From Novosphingobium umbonatum (GTDB taxonomy: Bacteria > Pseudomonadota > Alphaproteobacteria > Sphingomonadales > Sphingomonadaceae): a stretch of DNA of 64,000 nucleotides. A program made the translations under genes and the position numbers. Positions 55,388 through 64,000 of the stretch are shown one piece after another. The stretch covers positions 1 through 64,000 of the forward strand of contig NZ_SACO01000010.1 in assembly GCF_004005905.1 (NCBI RefSeq), given 5' to 3'. Numbering within the stretch: position 1 is the stretch's first letter; every line of letters begins with the position of its first letter. The notes below the pieces were generated by a model, which saw only the letters and a program-made list of their open reading frames with translations, ran no database searches and was not told the origin of the DNA.

Positions 55388-56169
55388 GCAACGATGAGTT
55401 CCACGCCCGCCGCGCGCACCATGGCGGCCATGTCCGGCGTGATCCCGGCATCGGTAATCAACACATCAACCTCGTCCAGCCCGCAGACAATCGCGCCGGA
55501 GGAGGAGACGAATTTGCTGGAATCGACCAGCAGGATCACCTGTTCGGCGCGGTCCATCAGGCGGCGCTCAGCGGCGACAAGAATGATGTCATGCTGCATC
55601 ACGCCCTGCGGCCCCACCGCTGCCCCGCCCATGAACAATTTGGGCGCGTGGAAACGCGGCATGGAATCCTCGCCTGCCGGGGCCAGAATGATATTCTGTT
55701 CGCGGAAAACCGAGCCCGAAGGGATCAGGATACGCGTGCCCTTTTGCGGTAGCAACGCGTTGACGATATGCAGCGAATTGGTCAGCACCTGCAAATCGCG
55801 CCCGTCCAGATGGGGGCACATTTGCAAAGTGGTGGTGCCGCCGTCGATCATCACGCCTTCGCCCGGATCGCATAAAGCGGCGGCGGCGCGGCCAATCGTC
55901 TGTTTGGCGGCAAGATTTTGCGTGATCGACTGGTCAAACGGCGTGCCCAGCAATTGCACGCCGGTGGCGGGCGCGTCGGGCGCGGTGGCATCGGGCAATT
56001 TCGCCCCACCATGCACACGTTGCAGCAGACCTTCAGCCTCCAGCCGCGTCAGGTCGCGGCGGATGGTGGCGGGGGATGCCTCAAGCTTGGCCTCCAGCTC
56101 GCGATAGGAGATGAAGCCGGACGGAGCCAGCGCTTCGAGTATCAGCCTTTCGCGTTCGGTAGCATGCAT
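55384..56169 (-). CDS. DeoR-family regulator of L-rhamnose genes
   Basis: A 261-residue regulator with an N-terminal winged helix (SYRELEAKLEASPATIRRDL, TRLEAEGLLQRVHGGA) and a C-terminal DeoR sugar-phosphate sensor domain (GVMIDGGTTTLQMCPHL, LVDSSKFVSSSGAIV). It is last in the minus-strand kinase-lldD-rhaT operon, so it should control the L-rhamnose genes. The motif TGTGATTATC lies 4 bp before its start and again in the kinase/rhaD divergent region. Confidence 0.9.
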   Translation of the reverse strand: MHATERERLILEALAPSGFISYRELEAKLEASPATIRRDLTRLEAEGLLQRVHGGAKLPDATAPDAPATGVQLLGTPFDQSITQNLAAKQTIGRAAAALCDPGEGVMIDGGTTTLQMCPHLDGRDLQVLTNSLHIVNALLPQKGTRILIPSGSVFREQNIILAPAGEDSMPRFHAPKLFMGGAAVGPQGVMQHDIILVAAERRLMDRAEQVILLVDSSKFVSSSGAIVCGLDEVDVLITDAGITPDMAAMVRAAGVELIVA

Positions 56170-56173
56170 GAAT

Positions 56174-56183
56174 TGTGATTATC
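56174..56183. promoter_or_regulatory. Repeated motif TGTGATTATC before the DeoR gene
   Basis: Exact 10-mer shared with 59991-60000 in the divergent control region of the rhamnose genes; possible DeoR binding site for autoregulation. Confidence 0.45.
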
Positions 56184-56225
56184 CCCCTGTGATCCGCCTA
56201 ATACGCCCGCGCCTGCGGGGCAAGA

Positions 56226-57293
56226 TTATCCCGCCGCCAACATATTGCCGCCGCCGATGATGACCGTGGCCCCCACCAGCAGGCCGATGCCGCTCCACAC
56301 CAGAGTACGCGTGCGGATGGATGCGCCCAGCCATTCCTTCAGCGCAAAGCCCCAAAGCGTGGAGAACAGGATGATGCTGGCCATATGCAGCGTCCAGCTG
56401 GAAAAGCCATATTGGCCCATCTGGCTTTCGCCCATGGTGTAGAAAAAGAACTGGCCATACCACAAGGTGCCGCCCAAAGCGGCCAGCAGCCAGTTGGACA
56501 GCAGGGGCACGGGCGCGGGATTGCCAGCTTCCGCAGAGGCGCCGAAGAATTGGCCAAGGCTGCGGTTTTTGGCGATCAGATAGGCGCACCACAGGGCATT
56601 GGTGGTCAAGCCGCCCAGCAGCACGATGCACAGCACCGGCAGGCCTTGGGATAGCGGATCGGTGCCCGCGGCAAGGGTGAGATCGCGGATCGGTTGCCCG
56701 GCATCCAGACCCCATGCGAAACAGCCCGAAAGGCAGCCCGAGAATGTGGCGATCAACAGGCCCTTTTTGAGGTCAAACTCCGAAACGCCTTGCTCGCTGT
56801 TGTCACCCAGTTCCGCCGACTTGGCCTGCCCCGCTTTGGCCACCACCACAATGCCCACCAGCGTCACCGCAATGCCCGCCAGCGTCAGTTGCCCGCTGGT
56901 GGTGCTGGCGATCTGGCCGATCGTGCCGTGGAAAATGGGCGGGCCCATCGTGCCGATCACGGTGGTTAGCCCCAGCGCCACCGCCATGCCCAAGGACAGG
57001 CCCAGATAGCGCATGGTCAGCCCAAAGGTCAGCCCGCCAAAGCCCCACATCGCGCCCCAGAACCAGCACCATGCCAGCGTTTCGCGCGGGGTCGCCGCCA
57101 GCACGCCCAGCAGGTCCTTGGTTTGCAGGGCAGCAAACAGCCATGGCGCGATCAGCCAGCTGAACAGCCCGCCCGCCAGCCAGAACACTTCCCAAGACCA
57201 CAGGCGGATCTTTTTATAGGGCACATAGAAACTGGCCGAGGAAAAACCCCCGATCCAGTGGAACACCACGCCTAGCGCCGGATTGGGCACCAT
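56226..57293 (-). CDS. rhaT: L-rhamnose:proton symporter
   Basis: A 355-residue inner-membrane transporter with about 10 helices. RhaT family features are the N-terminal PALGVVFHWIGGFSSASFYVP, MRYLGLSLGMAVALGLTT and GGGNMLAAG at the end. The ATG at 57293 follows a GGGAGAG site; the longer frame is rejected. It lies 22 bp downstream of lldD in the rhamnose operon and imports L-rhamnose. Confidence 0.94.
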   Translation of the reverse strand: MVPNPALGVVFHWIGGFSSASFYVPYKKIRLWSWEVFWLAGGLFSWLIAPWLFAALQTKDLLGVLAATPRETLAWCWFWGAMWGFGGLTFGLTMRYLGLSLGMAVALGLTTVIGTMGPPIFHGTIGQIASTTSGQLTLAGIAVTLVGIVVVAKAGQAKSAELGDNSEQGVSEFDLKKGLLIATFSGCLSGCFAWGLDAGQPIRDLTLAAGTDPLSQGLPVLCIVLLGGLTTNALWCAYLIAKNRSLGQFFGASAEAGNPAPVPLLSNWLLAALGGTLWYGQFFFYTMGESQMGQYGFSSWTLHMASIILFSTLWGFALKEWLGASIRTRTLVWSGIGLLVGATVIIGGGNMLAAG

Positions 57294-57315
57294 GATCTTT
57301 CTCTCCCGTTTTGTC

Positions 57316-58458
57316 TTATTCGGCCAGAATGCTGCGGTTGATCTGGTCAATCGCCGTGCAGCCGGTCAGGGCCATGGCCACGCGCATTTCCGCCTCGATT
57401 AATTTCAGCATCTTGGCCACGCCCGCTTCGCCCGCCGCGCCCAGCGCATAGGACCATGCGCGGCCCAGCAGCACGCCCTTGGCGCCCAGCGCCAGCAAGC
57501 GCACCACATCCAGACCAGAGCGCACCCCGCCGTCGGCCAATACTGTGAGGCCATCTCCCACGGCATCGGCAATCGGCGGCAGGGCGCGGGCGGAGGACAG
57601 CACGCCATCTAGCTGCCTCCCGCCATGGTTGGAGACCACCAGACCATCCGCGCCGATCTTCACCGCTTCCTTCGCGTCTTCGGGGTCCAGAATGCCCTTG
57701 ATGATCAAGGGGCCTTTCCAGATGGAGCGGATGAAATCGAGATCGCGCCAGTTGATGGAGGGGTCGAAATTGTTGCGCATCCAGGCAAAGAAATCCTCGA
57801 TGCCGGTGTTGCCTTTCAGCACAGGGGCCACATTGCCCAGATGGTGGGGGCGGCCCATCACGCCCACGTCCCACGCCCATTCGGGGCGCATGACGGCTTG
57901 GGCCGTGCGCCATGCCGCGCCTTTCAGCCCGCCAGTGCCGGCAAGGCCGGTGTGATAATCGCGGTAACGGCTGCCGGGCACGGGCATGTCCACGGTAAAG
58001 ACCAAAGCGCTGCATTGCGCTTCCACCGCTTGGGCCAGCAAATCCTTCATGAATTCGCGGTCGCGGATCATGTAAAGCTGGAACCAGAAGGGCTTGGTCG
58101 ATGCGGCGGCCACTTCGGGCAGCGGGCAGGCCGATACGGTGGAAAGCGTGAAAGGCACGCCCGCCGCATTGGCCGCGCGCACGGCCTGACATTCGCCGCG
58201 CCGCGCGTTCAGCCCCGCCAGACCCACCGGCGCCAGCGCGACCGGCAGGGCCTGTTTCATGCCGAAAAGCGTGGTCGATAGGTCGATGGCCGACACATCG
58301 CGCAGCACCCGCTGGCGCAGGGCGATATTGGCCAGATCCTCGCTATTCTTGCGCAAGGTCACTTCGCCATAGCTGCCCCCGTCCATATATTCGAACAGGA
58401 AACGCGGCAGGCGGCGGCGGGCGGCTTCGCGGAAATCGGCAATCGAGGCGGTGATCAT
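57316..58458 (-). CDS. lldD: FMN-dependent L-lactate dehydrogenase
   Basis: A 380-residue (S)-2-hydroxy acid dehydrogenase with FMN-binding barrel: [44 protein letters not shown] and the catalytic-His motif [12 protein letters not shown]. It oxidises L-lactate to pyruvate. Here it sits inside the rhamnose operon, overlapping the kinase gene by 4 bp, so its role is to use the L-lactate that the bifunctional RhaD makes from L-lactaldehyde. Confidence 0.92.
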   Translation of the reverse strand: MITASIADFREAARRRLPRFLFEYMDGGSYGEVTLRKNSEDLANIALRQRVLRDVSAIDLSTTLFGMKQALPVALAPVGLAGLNARRGECQAVRAANAAGVPFTLSTVSACPLPEVAAASTKPFWFQLYMIRDREFMKDLLAQAVEAQCSALVFTVDMPVPGSRYRDYHTGLAGTGGLKGAAWRTAQAVMRPEWAWDVGVMGRPHHLGNVAPVLKGNTGIEDFFAWMRNNFDPSINWRDLDFIRSIWKGPLIIKGILDPEDAKEAVKIGADGLVVSNHGGRQLDGVLSSARALPPIADAVGDGLTVLADGGVRSGLDVVRLLALGAKGVLLGRAWSYALGAAGEAGVAKMLKLIEAEMRVAMALTGCTAIDQINRSILAE

Positions 58459-59891
58459 GCGGTGTGGTCCTCGGGGCCGTCCAGCAGGGACAGCCAGCGG
58501 TTGCGATACGTGTCGAGATCGGCGTCCAGCGGCTCGATCCGGCGCAATTCGCCTTCGGGCACCAGCGCGGGATCGATCAGGCGCAGCGCGCCAAAGGACA
58601 CGTCATTATGGGCATTGGCAACGAAAACCTGCAAATCGGGGCGCAGGCTGGCCAAAGCGCGGACGAAGACCTCGGCCTCGGCAAAGCGGCCTTCGACCAG
58701 CAGGCGGTCCTGCGTGCCGATCAGGCCCAGCGCGGCATCGGTGACCAGCGCGGCATAGAGGCAGGCGGCGGCGCGGCGTTCGTACCAATCCTCCGGCGCG
58801 TTGACCCAGCGGCCCTCGCCAGCGGGGAAAGGCCCGCAGCCCGGCGCCAGAGTGGGCAGATGCATCGCGCCTTTCGCCAAAACGGCGGGCACGGCGGCCA
58901 GCAGCATGGGCTGGTCGGGCTTGATATCTACGCGGCGGGTGTCGATTTCGATCAGGGCCTCGATCTCGCGCCCGCCCATGAAGCGGGCCGAGGGCACCGG
59001 TTGGCCATAGGCGTCGATGTTGACCAGGCAATCGCGCGATTCGGGCAGATCAGCGGTGGAGACCGGCGAGGCGGGCAGACGCATGCCGATGAACCATGTG
59101 CCGGTGGATAGCACCGTGGCCTCGTGCCGCGCGATTTGCGCAAAGCCGCGGGCGGCCATCAGCGCGGCATTGGAATCATGCAGACCCGCCAGCACCTTGA
59201 TATCCGCCGACAGGCCGGTTTCCGCCGCCAGTTCGGGGCGCAAAGTGCCGATCACATCGCTCGCCTTGGCCAAAGGCGCAAAGGCCTTGTCCCAGCCTTG
59301 CCCCTTGGCCAGACCCGACCAATCGCTGCTTTGCGGTGCCCAGAGGTCGGAATGGCAGCCAAGGCTGGTCACCTCACTGCGGGCCGCGCCCGACAGCCAC
59401 CAGCCCCAATATTGCGCCCAAGGCACCAAAGTGGCGCCCTGCATGGCCTCTGAATAAAGCTGCTGCGCCCAATAGACATGCGCGCCGAAATTGAGGCCCA
59501 GCGGCAGGGCGGGCGAGCCCGTTTCGGCAAAGGGAGAACGCAGTGCGCGATAGGCGGCCATCACATCGGCGGGCGGTTCGGCCTCGTAATCGAGCGGGGC
59601 GAAGGCCAGCGTGTCATCCTGCAGCGCCGCAAAGCCTGCACCATGCCCCACCGGCACGATATATTCCACGCCCTTGCCCGCATGGCTGGCCAGCACTGTC
59701 TTGATCCAGCCTGCCATGCCCGATGCGTCCAGACGGGCAATGCCCTCTTCCTCGCATTTTTCATTGGGGCGCACCTGCCGGTCGAGCAATTGGCCATCGC
59801 GGCTCCACAAGGTGACCTTGGACATGGTTTTGCCAATGTCGATCACAATCGCGATTGGAGAGGGTGCGGTCGGGGCGTTGGGCGTGGACAG
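58455..59891 (-). CDS. Rhamnulokinase-like FGGY-family carbohydrate kinase
   Basis: A 478-residue FGGY kinase. The N-terminal phosphate loop is [28 protein letters not shown] and [11 protein letters not shown] are FGGY signatures, with a C-terminal ATP region ([12 protein letters not shown]). In this operon it should phosphorylate L-rhamnulose. The start is unusual: no ATG or GTG lies near the conserved N-terminus. A CTG at 59891 has a perfectly placed AGGGAG 6 nt upstream; the only other open option is a TTG at 59978 without a clear site. CTG is taken as likely. Confidence 0.85.
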   Translation of the reverse strand: MSTPNAPTAPSPIAIVIDIGKTMSKVTLWSRDGQLLDRQVRPNEKCEEEGIARLDASGMAGWIKTVLASHAGKGVEYIVPVGHGAGFAALQDDTLAFAPLDYEAEPPADVMAAYRALRSPFAETGSPALPLGLNFGAHVYWAQQLYSEAMQGATLVPWAQYWGWWLSGAARSEVTSLGCHSDLWAPQSSDWSGLAKGQGWDKAFAPLAKASDVIGTLRPELAAETGLSADIKVLAGLHDSNAALMAARGFAQIARHEATVLSTGTWFIGMRLPASPVSTADLPESRDCLVNIDAYGQPVPSARFMGGREIEALIEIDTRRVDIKPDQPMLLAAVPAVLAKGAMHLPTLAPGCGPFPAGEGRWVNAPEDWYERRAAACLYAALVTDAALGLIGTQDRLLVEGRFAEAEVFVRALASLRPDLQVFVANAHNDVSFGALRLIDPALVPEGELRRIEPLDADLDTYRNRWLSLLDGPEDHTA

Positions 59892-59990
59892 AAGGCTCTC
59901 CCTGAAATCTATCCCTCCGGCTGTTTTGCAACCGCGAAGGCCATGCTGCTTGTGCGAAATTGATTGGTTTGGCGCCAATCCATGATTGAA

Positions 59991-60016
59991 TGTGATTATC
60001 TTCTATCGTTTTCGAT
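59991..60016. promoter_or_regulatory. Candidate DeoR operator between the kinase and rhaD genes
   Basis: TGTGATTATC (59991-60000) is followed by the palindrome ATCGTTTTCGAT (60005-60016), resembling the TTTCG-type repeats bound by many DeoR regulators. It lies in the divergent gap between the minus-strand kinase operon and plus-strand rhaD. Confidence 0.5.
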
Positions 60017-60086
60017 TGCCAATGGGAAGGGCCTTTGTTAGAGGGACGGCAAATAACATGCCTAGAGCAGTCTAACGGGAGTTCCC

Positions 60087-62192
60087 ATGACCGACGTAAA
60101 CTCGCCTGCCGCCCTTCCTTTTGCCGTGCCCACCAGCCGCTGGGATGATGCCTATGCGGCGAGCCTCAGCCCCGAAGAATTGCTGCTCTATCGCTCGAAT
60201 CTGCTGGGCAGCGACCTTACCGTCACCAACTTTGGCGGTGGCAACACCTCCGCCAAGCTGACGGCCACCGATCCTCTCACCGGTGAAACTGTCGATGTGC
60301 TGTGGGTCAAGGGTTCGGGCGGCGACATCGGCTCGATGAAGCTCGATGGCTTTGCGACCCTGTATCAGGACAAGCTGCTGGGTCTGGAAGTCCATTACAA
60401 TGGCCCCGAAGACGACGACAAGATGGTCGGCTATCTGCCCCATTGCACGTTCAACCTGAACAGCCGCGCCGCATCGATCGATACGCCGCTGCATTCGCTG
60501 CTGCCCTTTGCCCATGTCGACCATGTGCACCCCGATGCGATCATCGCGCTGGCGGCTTCGTCGGGCGGTGAAGAAGCGACCAAGGAAATCTGGGGTGGCA
60601 AGATTGGCTGGCTGGGTTGGAAGCGCCCCGGCTATACGCTGGGCCGTATGCTGCGCGATTACCAGCGCGCCAACCCCGGCGTGCAGGGCGTGATGATGGC
60701 CAGCCATGGCATCATCTGCTGGGCCGACAGCGCCAAGGAATGCTATGAGCACACTGTCAGCCTGATTGCCGACGCTGCTAAATATCTGAACGCCAAGATG
60801 GAAGGCAAGCCTGCCTTTGGTGGTCAGGTGGTGGCCCCCAATCCCGACCGCGCCGCGATTGCTGCTGATCTGATGCCCCGCCTGCGCGGCTTCATGACCG
60901 GATCGCGCCGCAAGCTGGGCCATTATTCGGACGATGCCGAGGCGCTGGAATTCGTCGGTTCGGCCAAGTTTGAAGAACTGGCCGCGCTGGGCACCTCCTG
61001 CCCCGACCACTTCCTGCGCACCAAGATCGCGCCTTTGACGCTCGATCCTGCCCGTTTGCAGGATGACGCCTATCTGGCCGAAAAGATCGCCGATTACCGC
61101 GAATTTTACGCCGCCTATTACGAGCGCTGCAAGCGCGCCAACAGCCCCGCCATGCGCGACCCTAACCCCGTTGTGGTGCTGGTGCCCGGCGTTGGCCGCA
61201 TCACCTTTGCCACCGACAAGACCACCGCGCGTCTGGCCGGTGAATTCTATGGTAATGCCATCAATGTGATGCGCGGCGCCGAAGCGATTGGCGACTATAT
61301 CGCTCTGGACGAGCAGGAAGCCTTCGACATCGAATATTGGCTGCTTGAGGAAGCCAAGCTTCAGCGCATGCCCGCCCCCAAGCCGCAGGTCGGCCGCGTG
61401 GCTTTCGTCACCGGTGGCGCTGGTGGCATTGGCGCGGCCACGGCTGCCCGCTTCCTGAAGGAAGGCGCCTGTGTGGTGCTGGCCGACCGTGACGCCAATG
61501 CCGCCGAAGAAGTGCGCGCCGGTTTCGCCAAGCAGTTTGGCAAGGATGTCGTCCGCGCCGTGGCTTGCGATGTGACCGACGAGGCGCAGGTCAAGGCGGC
61601 GTTTGATTATACCGCCCGCGAATTTGGCGGTCTGGACGTGGTCGTCGCCAATGCCGGCATCGCCTCCTCGGCCCCGATTGACCAGACCACGGTCGAGCTG
61701 TGGGACCGCAATTTCGACGTGCTGGCTCAGGGCTATTTCCTCACCGCCAAGCATGCCTGGGGCCTGCTGAAGCGCAACAAGGATCTGGGCGGAACTTCGG
61801 TGGTGTTCATCGGTTCCAAGAATGCCGTGGCCGCCGCTGCCGGTGCCTCGGCCTATGCCTCGGCCAAGGCGGCTGCCAACCATCTGGGCCGCTGTCTGGC
61901 GCTGGAAGGCGCGCCCGAAGGCATCCGCGTCAACATCGTCAACCCCGACGCGGTCATCAAGGGCAGCAAGATCTGGGACGGCGACTGGCGCAAGGAACGC
62001 GCCGCATCGAACAAGATCGACGCGGGCGAGGAACTGGAAGCCCATTACCGCAACCGTTCGATGCTGAAGCGCGATGTGCTGCCTGAAGACATTGCCGAAG
62101 CGGCCTACTTCCTTGGCAGCGAAGCCTCGGCCAAGTCGACCGGTAACATGATCAATGTGGATGCAGGCAACGTTCAGGCCTTCACCCGCTAA
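60087..62192 (+). CDS. rhaD: Bifunctional rhamnulose-1-phosphate aldolase/L-lactaldehyde dehydrogenase
   Basis: A 701-residue fusion. The N-terminal class II aldolase domain (about 1-420) has GGGNTSAKL and metal histidines H146/H148 in HVDHVHPDA; it splits L-rhamnulose 1-phosphate into dihydroxyacetone phosphate and L-lactaldehyde. The C-terminal short-chain dehydrogenase domain has the cofactor motif VTGGAGGIG (441-449) and catalytic Y590/K594 (YASAK); it oxidises L-lactaldehyde to L-lactate. This fusion is the known alternative to separate RhaD and lactaldehyde dehydrogenase. GGGAG site before ATG. Confidence 0.95.
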   Translation: MTDVNSPAALPFAVPTSRWDDAYAASLSPEELLLYRSNLLGSDLTVTNFGGGNTSAKLTATDPLTGETVDVLWVKGSGGDIGSMKLDGFATLYQDKLLGLEVHYNGPEDDDKMVGYLPHCTFNLNSRAASIDTPLHSLLPFAHVDHVHPDAIIALAASSGGEEATKEIWGGKIGWLGWKRPGYTLGRMLRDYQRANPGVQGVMMASHGIICWADSAKECYEHTVSLIADAAKYLNAKMEGKPAFGGQVVAPNPDRAAIAADLMPRLRGFMTGSRRKLGHYSDDAEALEFVGSAKFEELAALGTSCPDHFLRTKIAPLTLDPARLQDDAYLAEKIADYREFYAAYYERCKRANSPAMRDPNPVVVLVPGVGRITFATDKTTARLAGEFYGNAINVMRGAEAIGDYIALDEQEAFDIEYWLLEEAKLQRMPAPKPQVGRVAFVTGGAGGIGAATAARFLKEGACVVLADRDANAAEEVRAGFAKQFGKDVVRAVACDVTDEAQVKAAFDYTAREFGGLDVVVANAGIASSAPIDQTTVELWDRNFDVLAQGYFLTAKHAWGLLKRNKDLGGTSVVFIGSKNAVAAAAGASAYASAKAAANHLGRCLALEGAPEGIRVNIVNPDAVIKGSKIWDGDWRKERAASNKIDAGEELEAHYRNRSMLKRDVLPEDIAEAAYFLGSEASAKSTGNMINVDAGNVQAFTR

Positions 62193-62219
62193 TAAGGCGG
62201 GGAATGGAGAGGATAGAAC

Positions 62220-63164
62220 ATGACGCGAATCGCATCTCTTTGCACCTTGGTTGCCACGCTGGTCCTGAGCGGACCGGCGCTGGCACAGGGCGGTATGCCG
62301 GTGATGGTGCCTGCCAAGGCTCCGGCTGACCAGCAGGCCATCCCGCTTTACGGCAAGGCCAACCCCGGTTCGCTGTCCAGCGAAGTGTGGAGCCGCGCCG
62401 GAGGCAAGGATTACACCGTCCGCAACGTCACCTATCCCACGCTGACGCCGGTCCTGCCCGCCAAGGGCAAGGCCAATGGCGCGGCGGTGGTGGTGGCACC
62501 GGGCGGTGCCTTCATGCTGTTGGCGATGGATCACGAAGGCTGGAAAGTAGCCCATGCGTTGGCCGCGCGGGGCATCACCGCCTTTGTGCTGAAATATCGC
62601 CTGACGCCCACGCCCAGGGATGAGAAGGAAGCTGCGCCCTTTATGGGGGCCAAGCTGGCGCAGGAAATCGGCCATCCGATGAGTGGCGAATTGCTGGGCA
62701 AGAGCGAGGCGCCCGCCGATGGCGCGGCAGCGATCGCCTATGTGCGCAGCCATGCGGCCAGCTATGGCATCGACCCCAAGCGGATCGGCATGATCGGCTT
62801 TTCCGCCGGTGCGATGACCGCCCGCCGTGTGGCGCTGGATGCACCTGTTGCGGCGCGGCCCGATTTCCTCGGCTATATCTATGGTCCGCAGGATGCCGAA
62901 AATGTTCCGGCCGATGCGCCGCCCATGTTCGATGCCATCGCGCTGGACGATGCTCTGTTCCCCTCCAAGGGTTTCCCGATTGCGCAAAGCTGGATGGCGG
63001 CCAAGCGTCCGGTGGAAATCCATGGCTATCAACAGGGCAACCACGGCTTTGGCCTTGGCGTGCCCGGCACCACCACCACTCACGTTCTCGATCAATTCAT
63101 CGCCTGGCTCGATATGCAGGGCTTCCTTGCCAAGGGCCCGAATGCGCGAAAGGATAGCAAGTGA
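62220..63164 (+). CDS. Secreted alpha/beta-hydrolase esterase in the rhamnose operon
   Basis: A 314-residue protein with a signal peptide (ending PALAQ). The fold has VVAPGGAFMLLAM (oxyanion HGG-like loop), nucleophile elbow MIGFSAGAM and catalytic His in GNHGFGLG. It resembles acetylxylan/pectin-type esterases (BD-FAE-like). It lies between rhaD (27 bp) and rhaI (4-bp overlap) and so is co-expressed with rhamnose catabolism. De-acylation of rhamnogalacturonan oligosaccharides is a reasonable but unproven role. Confidence 0.82.
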   Translation: MTRIASLCTLVATLVLSGPALAQGGMPVMVPAKAPADQQAIPLYGKANPGSLSSEVWSRAGGKDYTVRNVTYPTLTPVLPAKGKANGAAVVVAPGGAFMLLAMDHEGWKVAHALAARGITAFVLKYRLTPTPRDEKEAAPFMGAKLAQEIGHPMSGELLGKSEAPADGAAAIAYVRSHAASYGIDPKRIGMIGFSAGAMTARRVALDAPVAARPDFLGYIYGPQDAENVPADAPPMFDAIALDDALFPSKGFPIAQSWMAAKRPVEIHGYQQGNHGFGLGVPGTTTTHVLDQFIAWLDMQGFLAKGPNARKDSK

Positions 63165-64000
63165 CTCTTCCCATCTCCTCCGATCTGATCGCCGAGCATA
63201 ATGCCAAGGGGCTTGATGCCCTGAACGAGGATTATGCCGCACTGGGCCGCAAGCTGGCGCGCACGGGCATCGACATTGACGCGATCAAGGCCCGCGTCGC
63301 CGGTTTCTCGGTCGCCGTCCCCTCGTGGGGCGCTGGCCGTGGCGGCACGCGCTTTGCCAAGTTCCCCATTGCGGGCGAACCCACCAATATCCATGAAAAG
63401 CTGGAAGACTGCGCCGTCATCCAGCAGCTGGGCCGCCGCACGCCCCGCGTCTCGCCGCATTTCCCTTGGGACAAGGTGTCGGACTACAAGGCTCTGCGCG
63501 AAGAAGCCGCTGACCTTGGCCTTGGCTGGGATGCGGTAAACTCGAACACGTTTCAGGATCAGGTGGGTCAGGCCCACACCTATGCCAATGGCTCGCTGTC
63601 CTCGCAGGATGCAGGCGCGCGCCAACAGGCTGTGGAACATAACATCGAATGCATCGAAATCGGCAAGCAGCTGGGGTCGACCGATCTGACCGTGTGGGTG
63701 GGCGATGGCACCAACTTCCCCGGCCAGCAGGATCTGGGCCGCAGCCTTGACCGCTATCTGGATGCCGCAGCCCAAATCTATGCCGCGCTGCCCGATGATT
63801 GGCGCATGCTGCTGGAACACAAGATGTTCGAGCCTGCTTTCTACTCCACCGTCATTTCCGACTGGGGCAGCTCGATTCTGGCCGCGCAGACCTTGGGCGA
63901 CAAGTGCAAGTGCCTTGTCGACCTTGGCCACCATGCGCCCAATGTGAACATCGAACAGATCGTGGCCCGCCTGCACCGCTTTGGCAAGCTGGGTGGTTTC
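63161..64000 (+). CDS. rhaI: L-rhamnose isomerase, RhaI type (partial, runs off the window)
   Basis: The first 280 codons of an isomerase converting L-rhamnose to L-rhamnulose; the frame is open to the window end. It starts at GTG 63161, overlapping the esterase stop (GTGA), with AAGGA 5-8 nt upstream. The translated part reads like the RhaI branch (Pseudomonas stutzeri type) rather than E. coli RhaA: GFSVAVPSWGAGRGGTRFAK, the VWVGDGTNFPGQ segment, the metal-ligand Glu in LLEHKMFEPAFY and the LVDLGHHAPNVNIE segment. The last catalytic residues lie beyond the window. Confidence 0.92.
   Translation, partial: MTLPISSDLIAEHNAKGLDALNEDYAALGRKLARTGIDIDAIKARVAGFSVAVPSWGAGRGGTRFAKFPIAGEPTNIHEKLEDCAVIQQLGRRTPRVSPHFPWDKVSDYKALREEAADLGLGWDAVNSNTFQDQVGQAHTYANGSLSSQDAGARQQAVEHNIECIEIGKQLGSTDLTVWVGDGTNFPGQQDLGRSLDRYLDAAAQIYAALPDDWRMLLEHKMFEPAFYSTVISDWGSSILAAQTLGDKCKCLVDLGHHAPNVNIEQIVARLHRFGKLGGF

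Noticed and set aside
60072..63242. Long minus-strand frame opposite rhaD, esterase and rhaI
   Set aside because: Shadow of strongly supported plus-strand genes; composition typical of antisense frames in GC-rich DNA.
1..64000. CRISPR arrays, rRNA and tRNA genes
   Set aside because: No regularly spaced repeats, rRNA blocks or cloverleaf-like segments were noticed by eye; a covariance-model scan would be needed to exclude tRNAs fully.

Overview
The window looks like the chromosome of a GC-rich sphingomonad-type alphaproteobacterium (Novosphingobium/Sphingomonas relatives). The basis is the large TonB-dependent receptors typical of this group, a FecI/FecR/FecA-type signalling triad, a DUF6771-like small protein, an FAH-type 2-keto-3-deoxypentonate dehydratase and the bifunctional aldolase/dehydrogenase form of RhaD. 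No rRNA, tRNA or CRISPR array was seen.

Region 1 (about 1-15 kb) is accessory DNA. It holds a DnaQ-like exonuclease, two divergent paralogous PolB-type exonuclease-like proteins, an SRAP-domain protein, an excalibur protein, a complete IS5-family element with TTA target duplication, a DUF6771-like protein and a zinc-ribbon protein. It ends in a type I restriction-modification operon (hsdM-hsdS-X-Y-hsdR) in which X is an FRG-domain protein and Y a two-helix membrane protein with pentapeptide repeats. Overlapping reading frames tie X and Y to hsdS. This five-gene unit is the best candidate for an unusual defence system.

Region 2 (15.2-19.7 kb) is an envelope module: two SGNH-fold proteins, an MBOAT acyltransferase and a small membrane protein, which together resemble an extracytoplasmic acylation cassette, followed by a convergent SleB-type cell-wall hydrolase. 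Region 3 (19.7-27 kb) is a pectin locus: ECF sigma, FecR and an STN-domain TonB receptor, then an esterase and a pectin methylesterase. A near-identical bipartite promoter lies before both the sigma gene and the receptor gene. Region 4 (27-34.7 kb) is for C4-dicarboxylates: DctB/DctD (DctD lacks the GAFTGA loop), DctA, an AlgE-like outer-membrane channel and malic enzyme.

Region 5 (34.7-52.3 kb) handles L-arabinose and arabinan/galactan: sugar 1-dehydrogenase, FAH-type dehydratase, dioxovalerate dehydrogenase, sugar MFS transporter, mutarotase, arabonate dehydratase, GntR regulator, GH42 beta-galactosidase, TonB receptor, GH3 and GH51 glycosidases. Region 6 (52.3-55.4 kb) is copper resistance (copC, copA, copB). 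Region 7 (55.4-64 kb) is L-rhamnose catabolism: DeoR regulator, RhaT, L-lactate dehydrogenase, kinase, bifunctional RhaD, a secreted esterase and the start of rhamnose isomerase, which runs off the window.

Together, regions 3, 5 and 7 read as a programme for pectin and rhamnogalacturonan-I. Methyl and acyl groups are removed, arabinan and galactan side chains trimmed, L-arabinose oxidised to 2-oxoglutarate, and L-rhamnose turned into dihydroxyacetone phosphate plus L-lactate and pyruvate.
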